Shown here: one piece after another, positions 18,232 through 24,401 of the stretch
How positions within the stretch are numbered: the first letter of the stretch is position 1
Layout of the letters: each line of letters opens with the position of its first letter
Origin: an uncultured Rikenella sp.
GTDB taxonomy: Bacteria; Bacteroidota; Bacteroidia; Bacteroidales; Rikenellaceae
DNA: 29,368 bases
Direction of reading: 5' to 3'
Assembly (NCBI RefSeq): GCF_910577125.1
Contig: NZ_CAJTMN010000019.1
Location: forward strand, 1 to 29,368
Made by a program: the position numbers and the translations under genes
Notes under the pieces: model-generated
Told to the model about the DNA's origin: nothing
What the model saw: the letters and a program-made list of their open reading frames with translations, nothing else
Database searches by the model: none

Positions 18232-19668
18232 TCATATCGTGGTTACCCGTCCGCGCCAGACGTTCCGCACGTACCATCCCATGACGGCCACGATGACGAG
18301 GGTGATGACCGAGCCGATCGCCAGCCCCGTGTAGTAGGGCAGTGCGAGTCCTTCCCGGGCGATGAAGATGTAGAACGAGACGATGAAGGTCATAAAGGCG
18401 GCCGGAAGAAATGCGATGGCCCACTGCCGGTGTCGTACGGAGAGGTAGACGGTCACCGTCCACAGGCAGATGGCGGCCAGCACCTGGTTGGCCCAGGCGA
18501 AGTATTTCCAGATGACTTCGAACGGCATGAGGGTGATGGCCACGCCGATCAGGAAGATCGGAAGCGAGATGTAGAGCCGTTTCAGCAGGTGTTTCTGTTC
18601 GAGGTGCAGGAAGTCTGCCGCAATGAGCCGCGCACAGCGGAATGCCGTGTCGCCGCTCGTGATCGGTGCGACGACCACGCCCAGCAGGGCCAGAAAGGCG
18701 CCGACTTTGCCCAACGTGGTATTGGTAATCGTCTCTACGGCCCAGGCGGCATTCCCGCCGTGTGCCGCGAGCGCGTCGCTCAGCCCCTCCGTCCCGCCCC
18801 AGAAGGCCATCCCGATGGCGGCCCAGATCAGGGCGATAACTCCCTCCGAGACCATGGCGCCGTAGAAGACCGGTCGTCCCTGCCGTTCGTTGGTGACGCA
18901 CCGGGCCATCATCGGCGACTGGGTGGCGTGGAACCCCGATACGGCACCGCAGGCGATCGTAATGAACAGGGTCGGAATAATCGGCAATCCCTGCGGATTG
19001 GCCGTAAAGTTGCCGAACGATGCGGCCGAGAGGTCCGGAATCTCGTAAGGCCCGACAAACAGCACGCCGAGGATGCCGAGCGCCATGGCGAACAGGGCGA
19101 TGCCGAAGATCGGATAGAACCGGCCGATAATCTTGTCGATGGGCAGCAGGGTGGCCAAAATGTAGTAGGCCAGAATGATCCAGACCCAAACCGACTGGCT
19201 CAGTCCGGTGAATCCTTCGAGGATGCCGGCGGGGCCGACCATGAAGACGGCGCCGACGAGTATCATCAGAAAGAGCGTAAAGGCGCGCATGACTTGCCGT
19301 ACGGTCAGCCCCATGTAGCGTCCGACGATCTCCGGGAAGCTCACGCCGCCCTCTTTGAGCGAGATCATGCCGCTGGCGTAGTCCTGCAGTCCGCCGACGA
19401 GAATCGTTCCGAAGGTGATCCACAGGAAAGCGACCGGGCCGTACATGGCTCCCAGCAGGGCGCCGAAGATGGGGCCGAGTCCGGCGATGTTCAGCAGCTG
19501 GATCAGAAAAGTTTTCCAGGCGGGCAGCGGCAGATAGTCCACTCCGTCGCGATGGGTTTCGGAGGGTACGGCCGCTTTCGGGTCGGCTCCGAACTGCCGT
19601 TCCAGATAGCGGGCGTAGGTGAAATAGGAACCGATAAGCAGTCCCAAACAGATTAAAAAGGTGGTCAT
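18232..19668 (-). CDS. cstA: CstA-family transporter (carbon starvation protein A)
   Basis: Inner-membrane protein (478 aa), the short CstA form, with many hydrophobic helices. Family hallmarks include AWKTFLIQLLNIAGLGPIFGALLGA near the N-terminus, GGLQDYASGMISLKEGG, IACGAVSGFHATQSPMMARC and VVAPITSGDTAFRCARL. CstA/BtsT proteins take up pyruvate or peptides during carbon limitation; the substrate here is unknown. The ATG at 19668 is chosen because the first helix (FLICLGLLIGSYFTYARYL) follows directly; the frame extends 21 codons further upstream, past the promoter. Confidence 0.94.
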   Translation of the reverse strand: MTTFLICLGLLIGSYFTYARYLERQFGADPKAAVPSETHRDGVDYLPLPAWKTFLIQLLNIAGLGPIFGALLGAMYGPVAFLWITFGTILVGGLQDYASGMISLKEGGVSFPEIVGRYMGLTVRQVMRAFTLFLMILVGAVFMVGPAGILEGFTGLSQSVWVWIILAYYILATLLPIDKIIGRFYPIFGIALFAMALGILGVLFVGPYEIPDLSAASFGNFTANPQGLPIIPTLFITIACGAVSGFHATQSPMMARCVTNERQGRPVFYGAMVSEGVIALIWAAIGMAFWGGTEGLSDALAAHGGNAAWAVETITNTTLGKVGAFLALLGVVVAPITSGDTAFRCARLIAADFLHLEQKHLLKRLYISLPIFLIGVAITLMPFEVIWKYFAWANQVLAAICLWTVTVYLSVRHRQWAIAFLPAAFMTFIVSFYIFIAREGLALPYYTGLAIGSVITLVIVAVMGWYVRNVWRGRVTTI

Positions 19669-19728
19669 AATGGTCGAACGTTTTTCTGCATGCGCAGCGC
19701 GTGGTTTCCGCCGCTCGATGCAGCGGTG

Positions 19729-19736
19729 CAAAGATA
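19729..19736 (-). promoter_or_regulatory. Predicted -7 element for cstA-metF
   Basis: TATCTTTG on the minus strand, 61 nt upstream of the cstA ATG. No exact TTTG occurs at 19 nt, so support is partial. It also argues against the upstream start at 19731. Confidence 0.5.
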
Positions 19737-19871
19737 AGGATTCGGGAGCGAGACTGTTCCTTCGGGTACGTTTTTTGGCTTCCGGCGGGGAGTGGCACGG
19801 TATTTGAATCCTCTTCCGGGTGTATTATTTATCGGAGATCGTATTCAATTACCTATCGTTAGTACAATCAG

Positions 19872-19950
19872 GCTTGGCGCTTCGCAGGGCTTCCGTATCC
19901 CGAATGACCGGATCGGATGCTCTGCGGGGCGCAGGCTGTTTTTTTTGTTT
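19872..19950 (+). terminator. Long hairpin with U-tract (terminator or small RNA end)
   Basis: GCGCTTCGCAGGGC (19877-19890) pairs with GCTCTGCGGGGCGC (19919-19932) using three G-T pairs, with further pairing outside (GCTT/AGGC) and inside (TCCG-ATCC/GGATCGGA). A TGTTTTTTTTG tract follows. No plus-strand gene ends upstream, because cstA diverges, so this may be the end of an unrecognised small RNA. Confidence 0.5.
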
Positions 19951-19998
19951 GGAGTAGGGGCTTAGGGTAGTTCCATCCCATTGGCCCCTGCGTACCGT

Positions 19999-20181
19999 TT
20001 ATTCCGAGAGGCAACGCAACTGAAAACCGTGGGCGCGGTCTGTCGTGTAATTGGGAATGAGTCCTATCGTGTTGAAGCTCAGGTAGACGCCTTTTATGTC
20101 GTTGACCGCAGAGGTCCAACTGTATCCGGAGTTGCCGACGTCGCTCAACGCGCCTGAGGTGCTGAGGCGGAAGCCCGGGGT
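19999..20181 (-). pseudogene. Orphan FISUMP C-terminal cassette 3
   Basis: 61 open codons: TPGFRLSTSGALSDVGN, then SGYSWTS, GVYLSF, and AHGFQLRCLSE-stop. A GCCAGTAAAACACCCTG module lies just upstream on the minus strand, as in cassettes 1 and 4. It follows cassette 4 by 77 bp in the same orientation. Confidence 0.78.
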
Positions 20182-20258
20182 GGGCGCAGGGTGTTTTACT
20201 GGCTGCCTCGGCTTTAAGTTAGGGTAGAGGCTGGTATTAAAAGACGCTGTGCGTCCGT

Positions 20259-20447
20259 TTATTCCGAGAGGCAACGCAACTGAAAACCGTAATTGCGATT
20301 GACCGCATTCAAAAAGTTGATATATGTAGCAGTGAACCACAAACGCCAGGCGTCCGTACTCTCGTCATCCGCCGAGGCAGACCAGACCGTACCCTCACTG
20401 CCGACAAGACGCGTTGCACCATCGACTCTTTCGCGGTAGCCCGGGGC
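20259..20447 (-). pseudogene. Orphan FISUMP C-terminal cassette 4
   Basis: 63 codons including the stop and no start: APGYRERVDGATRLVGSEG, then TVWSA, AWRLWF, and NRNYGFQLRCLSE-stop. GCCAATAAAACGCCCTG lies upstream on the minus strand. It is tandem with cassette 3 and downstream of ahcY, which has its own terminator. Confidence 0.78.
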
Positions 20448-20699
20448 GCGCCCACAGGGCGTTTTATTGGCTGTGTCTATCCTACGCGCGCCTCTTTAGC
20501 GGGCGGGCGACTGTCGATCTTTGCCCCGGCTGGAACCGTACCTTTTGACTTCGTCTTCCTCGTGCTGCCTCGACAAAGTCCGCAAGCGGTCTCTGCTCTC
20601 GGTACGCTACTCGGTTCCGAAGAAAAGGTACCCGAAAGACTTTTAGATAGCTGCGCTATGCCTTAGGCTCCGCACGCCTTAATCTTTGTTGCGTGTCCA
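20448..20699. repeat. Repeat tract between cassette 4 and ahcY
   Basis: On the minus strand it holds TCGCCCGCCCGCTAAAGAGG joined directly to CGCGCG (20485-20511). This has the flanks of palindromes H1-H5 but not the inner hairpin. It is preceded by a module (20590-20700) resembling 16338-16400: TGCGGAGCCTAAGG...AGCTATC...AAAAGT. No gene is supported. Confidence 0.5.
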
Positions 20700-20736
20700 T
20701 AAAAATACGGTTCACAACTGAAGTCATGAACCGTAT
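20700..20736 (-). terminator. Terminator of ahcY
   Basis: Arms ATACGGTTCACAAC (20705-20718) and GTCATGAACCGTAT (20723-20736) pair nearly perfectly around TGAA. On the minus strand a T-run follows. It sits 18 bp after the ahcY stop. Confidence 0.88.
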
Positions 20737-20754
20737 CGTATCTGTAGATTCGGA

Positions 20755-22158
20755 TTAATACCGGTAGAAATCCGCTTTGTACGGCCCGTCGACCGGAACG
20801 CCGATATAATCTGCCTGAGCCGGTGTCAGCCGCGTCAGATGGGCGCCGATCTGCTCCAGATGCAGCCGCGCCACCTCTTCGTCCAGGTGTTTCGGAAGCC
20901 GGTAGACTCCGATCCCGTAATCCCGCTGCCAGAGATCGAGTTGTGCCAGTGTCTGATTCGTGAACGAGTTGCTCATCACGAACGACGGATGGCCCGTCGC
21001 ACAGCCTAAGTTCACCAGCCGCCCCTCCGCCAGCACGAAGATCGAGTGGCCGTCCTCCGCAAAGGTGTAACGGTCGACCTGCGGTTTGATCTCCGTGCGC
21101 GTCGCCCCCTCGAACGCGTTGAGCCGATCCATCTGGATCTCGTTGTCGAAATGGCCGATGTTGCAGACGATCGACTGATCCCGCATCCGTTGCATGTGTT
21201 CCAGTGTGATGATATCCCGGTTCCCTGTCGTGGTGACGTAGATATTCCCGATCGGTAGCGCCTCTTCGACCGTCTTGACCTCGAAACCCTCCATCGCCGC
21301 CTGCAAAGCGCAAATCGGGTCGATCTCCGTGACGATGACTCTGGCGCCATAATGCCGCATGGAAGCCGCGCATCCCTTGCCCACATCCCCGTAGCCGCAG
21401 ACTACCACCACCTTGCCTGCAATCATCACGTCCGTAGCCCGTTTGATGCCGTCCGCCAGCGACTCCCGGCAGCCGTACAGGTTGTCGAACTTCGATTTCG
21501 TGACGGAATCGTTGACGTTGATGGCCGGAAAGAGCAGCTCTCCGCGCTCCATCATCCGGTAGAGCCGGTGTACCCCCGTGGTGGTCTCTTCCGATACCCC
21601 CCGTAACTCGCCGACTGTCGCGTGCCATTTGCCCGGTTCCGTTTTCAAAGTCTCTTTCAACAGGTTCAGGATGACCTGCTCTTCGTGATTCGCCGCTGCT
21701 TTGTTTAAAATCGAGGCGTCGTTCTCTGCCGAAAACCCTTTGTGAATCAGCAATGTGGCGTCCCCTCCGTCATCGACGATCAGGTGCGGCCCTTTTCCAC
21801 CCGGGAAGGTGAGCGCCTCGCGCGTGCACCACCAGTAATCCTCCAGCGTCTCCCCCTTCCAGGCGAAAACCGGTACGCCGCCGGCCGCAATCGCTGCCGC
21901 TGCGTGGTCTTGCGTCGAAAAGATGTTGCAGGAGCACCACCGCACATCCGCCCCCAGCTCCACTAAGGTTTCGATCAATACCGCGGTCTGGATGGTCATG
22001 TGCAGCGAGCCCATGATCCTTGCCCCCTGCAGCGGTTTCGAAGGCCCGTATTTCTTGCGCAGGGCCATCAGACCCGGCATCTCGTGTTCAGCGATTTCGA
22101 TCTCTTTCCGGCCCCAGTCGGCCAGAGACATGTCGGCTACTTTATAAGGTAAACTCAT
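20755..22158 (-). CDS. ahcY: S-adenosylhomocysteinase
   Basis: NAD-dependent hydrolase (467 aa) splitting S-adenosylhomocysteine into adenosine and homocysteine, which MetH can remethylate. The N-terminal substrate domain has YKVADMSLADWGRKEIEIAE, GARIMGSLHMTIQTAVL, CNIFSTQDHAAAAI and NVNDSVTKSKFDN. The Rossmann motif VVVCGYGDVGKGCA has GYGDVGKG at 255-262. The C-terminus KADFYRY carries the terminal dimer-closing Tyr. The length and the insert near 175-190 (GKWHATVGELRGVSE) match the long bacterial type. The start overlaps the end of the upstream riboflavin kinase gene by 17 bp, so the two are probably one transcript. Confidence 0.97.
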   Translation of the reverse strand: MSLPYKVADMSLADWGRKEIEIAEHEMPGLMALRKKYGPSKPLQGARIMGSLHMTIQTAVLIETLVELGADVRWCSCNIFSTQDHAAAAIAAGGVPVFAWKGETLEDYWWCTREALTFPGGKGPHLIVDDGGDATLLIHKGFSAENDASILNKAAANHEEQVILNLLKETLKTEPGKWHATVGELRGVSEETTTGVHRLYRMMERGELLFPAINVNDSVTKSKFDNLYGCRESLADGIKRATDVMIAGKVVVVCGYGDVGKGCAASMRHYGARVIVTEIDPICALQAAMEGFEVKTVEEALPIGNIYVTTTGNRDIITLEHMQRMRDQSIVCNIGHFDNEIQMDRLNAFEGATRTEIKPQVDRYTFAEDGHSIFVLAEGRLVNLGCATGHPSFVMSNSFTNQTLAQLDLWQRDYGIGVYRLPKHLDEEVARLHLEQIGAHLTRLTPAQADYIGVPVDGPYKADFYRY

Positions 22159-22558
22159 GGTATGCTATGATATCGAGTGCTTTTTGTTTGTCTGCTTCCA
22201 TCGCCCGGCGCAGCTCCTCCACGGAGGCGAATTTCCGTTCGGGCCTCAGGTAGTGCAAAAGGTCGATCCGGAGCTCCCGGCCGTACAGATCACCGGTGAA
22301 GTCGAACAGCCAGGCTTCGGCTTTGGGCCTCTTTTCGGGTGTTACGGTCGGGGCGGTGCCGATATTGACCAATGCCCAGCGACGATGGGTGCCCCGGTCG
22401 TCCTCCCATGCGGCGCGGGCCAGCCAGACGCCGTCCTGCTCTTTGTCCCGGCTCCGGCCGGTGGCGGCGAGTTCGATGTTGGCGGTCGGGAATCCGAGTG
22501 TCCGGCCCAGCTGCCGGCCGGCCGTTACGGTACCTTGTATGCTGTGGCGCTTTTGCAT
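22142..22558 (-). CDS. Stand-alone riboflavin kinase domain protein
   Basis: 138 aa, made only of the flavokinase domain that phosphorylates riboflavin to FMN. Motifs: GTVTAGRQLGRTLGFPTAN (9-27), NIGTAPT (65-71), and EAWLFDFTGDLYGREL with the catalytic Glu near 81, then YLRPERKFASVEEL. Bacterial RibF is normally bifunctional (~310 aa) with an N-terminal FAD synthetase domain, which is missing here. A promoter element begins only 9 nt upstream of the ATG, so the protein does not appear to be cut from a longer gene. The FAD synthetase activity would have to be encoded elsewhere. Its 3' end overlaps ahcY. Confidence 0.85.
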   Translation of the reverse strand: MQKRHSIQGTVTAGRQLGRTLGFPTANIELAATGRSRDKEQDGVWLARAAWEDDRGTHRRWALVNIGTAPTVTPEKRPKAEAWLFDFTGDLYGRELRIDLLHYLRPERKFASVEELRRAMEADKQKALDIIAYHEFTL

Positions 22559-22566
22559 TCGGTGGT

Positions 22567-22574
22567 CAAAGGTA
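22567..22574 (-). promoter_or_regulatory. Predicted -7 element for riboflavin kinase-ahcY
   Basis: TACCTTTG on the minus strand ends 9 nt before the ATG at 22558, implying a nearly leaderless mRNA and supporting that start. Confidence 0.5.
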
Positions 22575-22623
22575 TGGAAAAAATCGCTATCTTGGCGGAT
22601 CGAACCGAAACCCTGTTTTCCGC

Positions 22624-23157
22624 ATGATCGATAAGAAAAAGAGTTCCCGAAAGATGTTTTTCAGCATGGGCGAAGTCTCCGAAATGTTCGACGTGAATCC
22701 GTCGTTGATTCGTTTTTGGGAGAAGCGGTTCGACGTGCTCAAACCGAAAAAAAATGCCAAGGGGAACCGACTTTTTACGCCGGAGGATGTCGAGAATCTG
22801 AAGCTCATTTATCACCTGGTCAAGGAGAAGGGGATGACGCTGGCGGGGGCGGAAAAGTACATCAAGGACAATAAAAATGCGCTGAAACGGGATGTCCAGA
22901 TTTTGGAACACCTGGGGCGGATCCGGGCAGCGTTGCTGGAGATCAAGACGGAGCTGGGGGCGGAGAGCTCGGATACGGAGATTGTGGTGCGGACGGAGGC
23001 TTTGGCGGAGGCGGTGAACGAGGCTCTTCCGGCGGAAACGGAGGTGGAAATGGCGGAAGAGACGGAGGCAGTGTCGGCCGATGAGGAGTCGCAGGTCTCG
23101 GTGGAAGAGGAGGTGGAAAAACCTCGGTATATCGAACCGACACTGTTCGACTTTTGA
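22624..23157 (+). CDS. MerR-family transcriptional regulator
   Basis: 177-aa DNA-binding protein. The N-terminal winged helix-turn-helix runs from KMFFSMGEVSEMFDVNPSLI through RFWEKRFDVLKPKKNAKGNR and LFTPEDVENLKLIYHLVKEK (about 10-70). A short helix follows (KRDVQILEHLGRIRAALLEI), then an acidic, low-complexity tail rich in Glu and Ala, ending EKPRYIEPTLFDF. No metal-binding cysteines are present. The form is common in Bacteroidota and its signal is unknown. It is divergent from the riboflavin kinase gene with 65 bp between start codons; the plus strand has only a weak TATCTTGG at 22588-22595. Confidence 0.88.
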   Translation: MIDKKKSSRKMFFSMGEVSEMFDVNPSLIRFWEKRFDVLKPKKNAKGNRLFTPEDVENLKLIYHLVKEKGMTLAGAEKYIKDNKNALKRDVQILEHLGRIRAALLEIKTELGAESSDTEIVVRTEALAEAVNEALPAETEVEMAEETEAVSADEESQVSVEEEVEKPRYIEPTLFDF

Positions 23158-23230
23158 ACGGACGAGGAGTGAGTTTTGCGGAGTCTGAGTGCGCGGACAG
23201 AGAACGATGTGAGGATTTGGACCGGCCCAG

Positions 23231-23287
23231 CCAATTGGGAGTGCGGCACGCACCGCCCGCCCGGCGGAAGGGCAGTACCCTCAAACC
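23231..23287 (+). repeat. Repeat module D, left copy of a 57-bp inverted pair
   Basis: Begins CCAATTGGGAGTGCGGCACG and ends AAGGGCAGTACCCTCAAACC. It is the reverse complement of 23903-23959 with one mismatch over 57 nt. Palindrome H4 starts at the next base. Confidence 0.85.
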
Positions 23288-23362
23288 CGTCGCCCGCCCG
23301 CTAAAGAGGGATTTCGCTCATTTTGCGACAGCCAAACCGAGATGAAATCCCAGCGGGCGACG
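23288..23362 (+). repeat. Long imperfect palindrome H4
   Basis: 75 nt. Outer arms CGTCGCCCGC (23288-23297) and GCGGGCGACG (23353-23362) are perfectly complementary. Inner arms GGGATTTC (23308-23315) and GAAATCCC (23344-23351) are also perfect. CCGCTAAAGA is unpaired on the left side only. Confidence 0.75.
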
Positions 23363-23480
23363 GCAAGCGGCGGAGCGATAGCGGAGCCGCAGTGAGGCGG
23401 ACACGGGGCGGAGAATTGGGCGGGGCTTTGGGCTGTAGTTTGGGCAGAGCTTTTGCGACCCTTTAGGGTCGCGCGGGCCG
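23363..23480 (+). repeat. Repeat module C, copy 2
   Basis: GAGCGATAGCGGAGCCGCAG then TGAGGCGGACAC, differing from the 16532 copy at one base over about 30 nt. It continues with GGCTGTAGTTTGGGC (GGCTGTGGTTTGGGC in copy 1) and the hairpin GCGACCC-TTTA-GGGTCGC (23455-23472). It is shorter inside than copy 1. Confidence 0.6.
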
Positions 23481-23623
23481 GACGCCTCCCCCCCGGGAGG
23501 GACGCACAGCGTCTTTTACTGGCAGCCTCTACCCCAGATCACTCCCGGGCGTCCGGCCGCAACGGTGTAGGGTAGAGGCTGCCTTAGGGTAGACACGGCC
23601 AGTAAAAGACACTGCGCGTCCGT
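23481..23623. repeat. Short-module tract downstream of cassette 5
   Basis: Several copies of GGGTAGAGGCTGCC or its complement (near 23533, 23572 and a shortened CTTAGGGTAGA at 23585) and of GCCAGTAAAAGACGCTG-type modules (near 23512 and 23601), in opposite orientations. No gene is seen. Confidence 0.5.
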
Positions 23624-23806
23624 TTATTCCGAGAGGCAACGCAACTGAAAACCGAAGGCACTGTTGCCCACGTAGTTGGGATAAAGCCACGTCGTGCCGA
23701 AGCCTAAGCTCATGCCAAGAGTACTACTGGCCGGCGAAGACCAACTGTACCCGACATTGCCAATGGACCTTGCTACGCCCTCCCCATGATTGCGGAAGCC
23801 CGGGGC
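23624..23806 (-). pseudogene. Orphan FISUMP C-terminal cassette 5
   Basis: 61 open codons: APGFRNHGEGVARSIGNVG, then YSWSS, GMSLGF, LYPNY, and SAFGFQLRCLSE-stop. LYPNY matches the VYPS/N-type strand common in FISUMP domains. It lies inside the 57-bp inverted repeat pair. Palindrome H5 is 20 nt upstream on its coding strand. The frame runs on upstream to an ATG at 23863, across H5, which is probably chance. Confidence 0.8.
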
Positions 23807-23826
23807 GGGGTGATTGGGTTTGCTTT

Positions 23827-23899
23827 CGCGCGCCATGGGAAATCCCGTCAAACGTGCCGGCACATTTTGACGATTTCCCTTTTAAGGCGTCGGCGCGCG
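23827..23899 (-). repeat. Long imperfect palindrome H5
   Basis: 73 nt. Outer arms CGCGCGCC (23827-23834) and GGCGCGCG (23892-23899). Inner arms GGGAAATCCCGTCAAA (23837-23852) and ATTTTGACGATTTCCC (23864-23879) pair over about 14 bp with a 2-nt bulge. It has the same layout as H4 but different arm sequence. Confidence 0.75.
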
Positions 23900-23902
23900 G
23901 TT

Positions 23903-23959
23903 GGTTTGAGGGTACTGCCCTTACGCCGGGCGGGCGGTGCGTGCCGCACTCCCAATTGG
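23903..23959 (-). repeat. Repeat module D, right copy of a 57-bp inverted pair
   Basis: GGTTTGAGGGTACTGCCCTT through to CCAATTGG, the inverted partner of 23231-23287. It is separated from H5 by 3 nt. A shortened third copy lies near 16896-16914. Confidence 0.85.
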
Positions 23960-24166
23960 CCGCCTCTACCCCAACAGGATGGAACTGCCCTGCGCGGGCG
24001 GTGTCCGGCCAATATGGCAAAGAAAACCCCAATAAAACGCCCAGTGGGCGCCCCGGCGGGACGGAGCGAAATTACGTTTCGCTGCGGCTGTGTCGGCCCA
24101 ATCTGCGGGTGGGGTAGAGGCCGCCTTAGGGTAGATCCGGCCATTTGTGAGTGCGACACGCCCCGT
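23960..24166. repeat. Short-module tract downstream of cassette 6
   Basis: Contains GGGTAGAGGC-type modules near 23967 (inverted) and 24113, a shortened CTTAGGGTAGA near 24127, and CCCAATAAAACGCCCAGTGG near 24030. No gene is supported. Confidence 0.45.
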
Positions 24167-24361
24167 TTATTCCGAGAGGCAACGCAACTGAAAACCGTGA
24201 GCACAGTTGACCGGACTGCTGCACAGTAATCGTTGCATATCGAAAAGTAGATAGATGCGGTTCGTGCCGCTGATGGAAGAAGACCAGCTGTTGCCCTCAA
24301 CCCCGGTATTGCTTGCGGCACCCAAACATCCATTGCTACCCCCGTCGCGGTAGCCCGGGGC
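24167..24361 (-). pseudogene. Orphan FISUMP C-terminal cassette 6
   Basis: 65 codons including the stop, the longest cassette: APGYRDGGSNGCLGAASN, then VEGNSWSSS, IYLLFD, and CAHGFQLRCLSE-stop. Two extra cysteines occur in the variable part. It ends 40 bp from the divergent permease start and may have displaced that gene's original upstream region. Confidence 0.78.
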
Positions 24362-24401
24362 GGGGAGGGGGCGGCAATGAAATAAAAAATCGAAACATAG
24401 A

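Noticed and set aside
23624..23863. A 79-aa protein starting at the ATG upstream of cassette 5
   Set aside because: The extra N-terminal codons cross palindrome H5 and have no counterpart in other cassettes, so the ATG is probably fortuitous.
16205..24361. CRISPR array
   Set aside because: Repeats are few, far apart, of several kinds and in both orientations, spacers are not of uniform length, and no cas gene is present.
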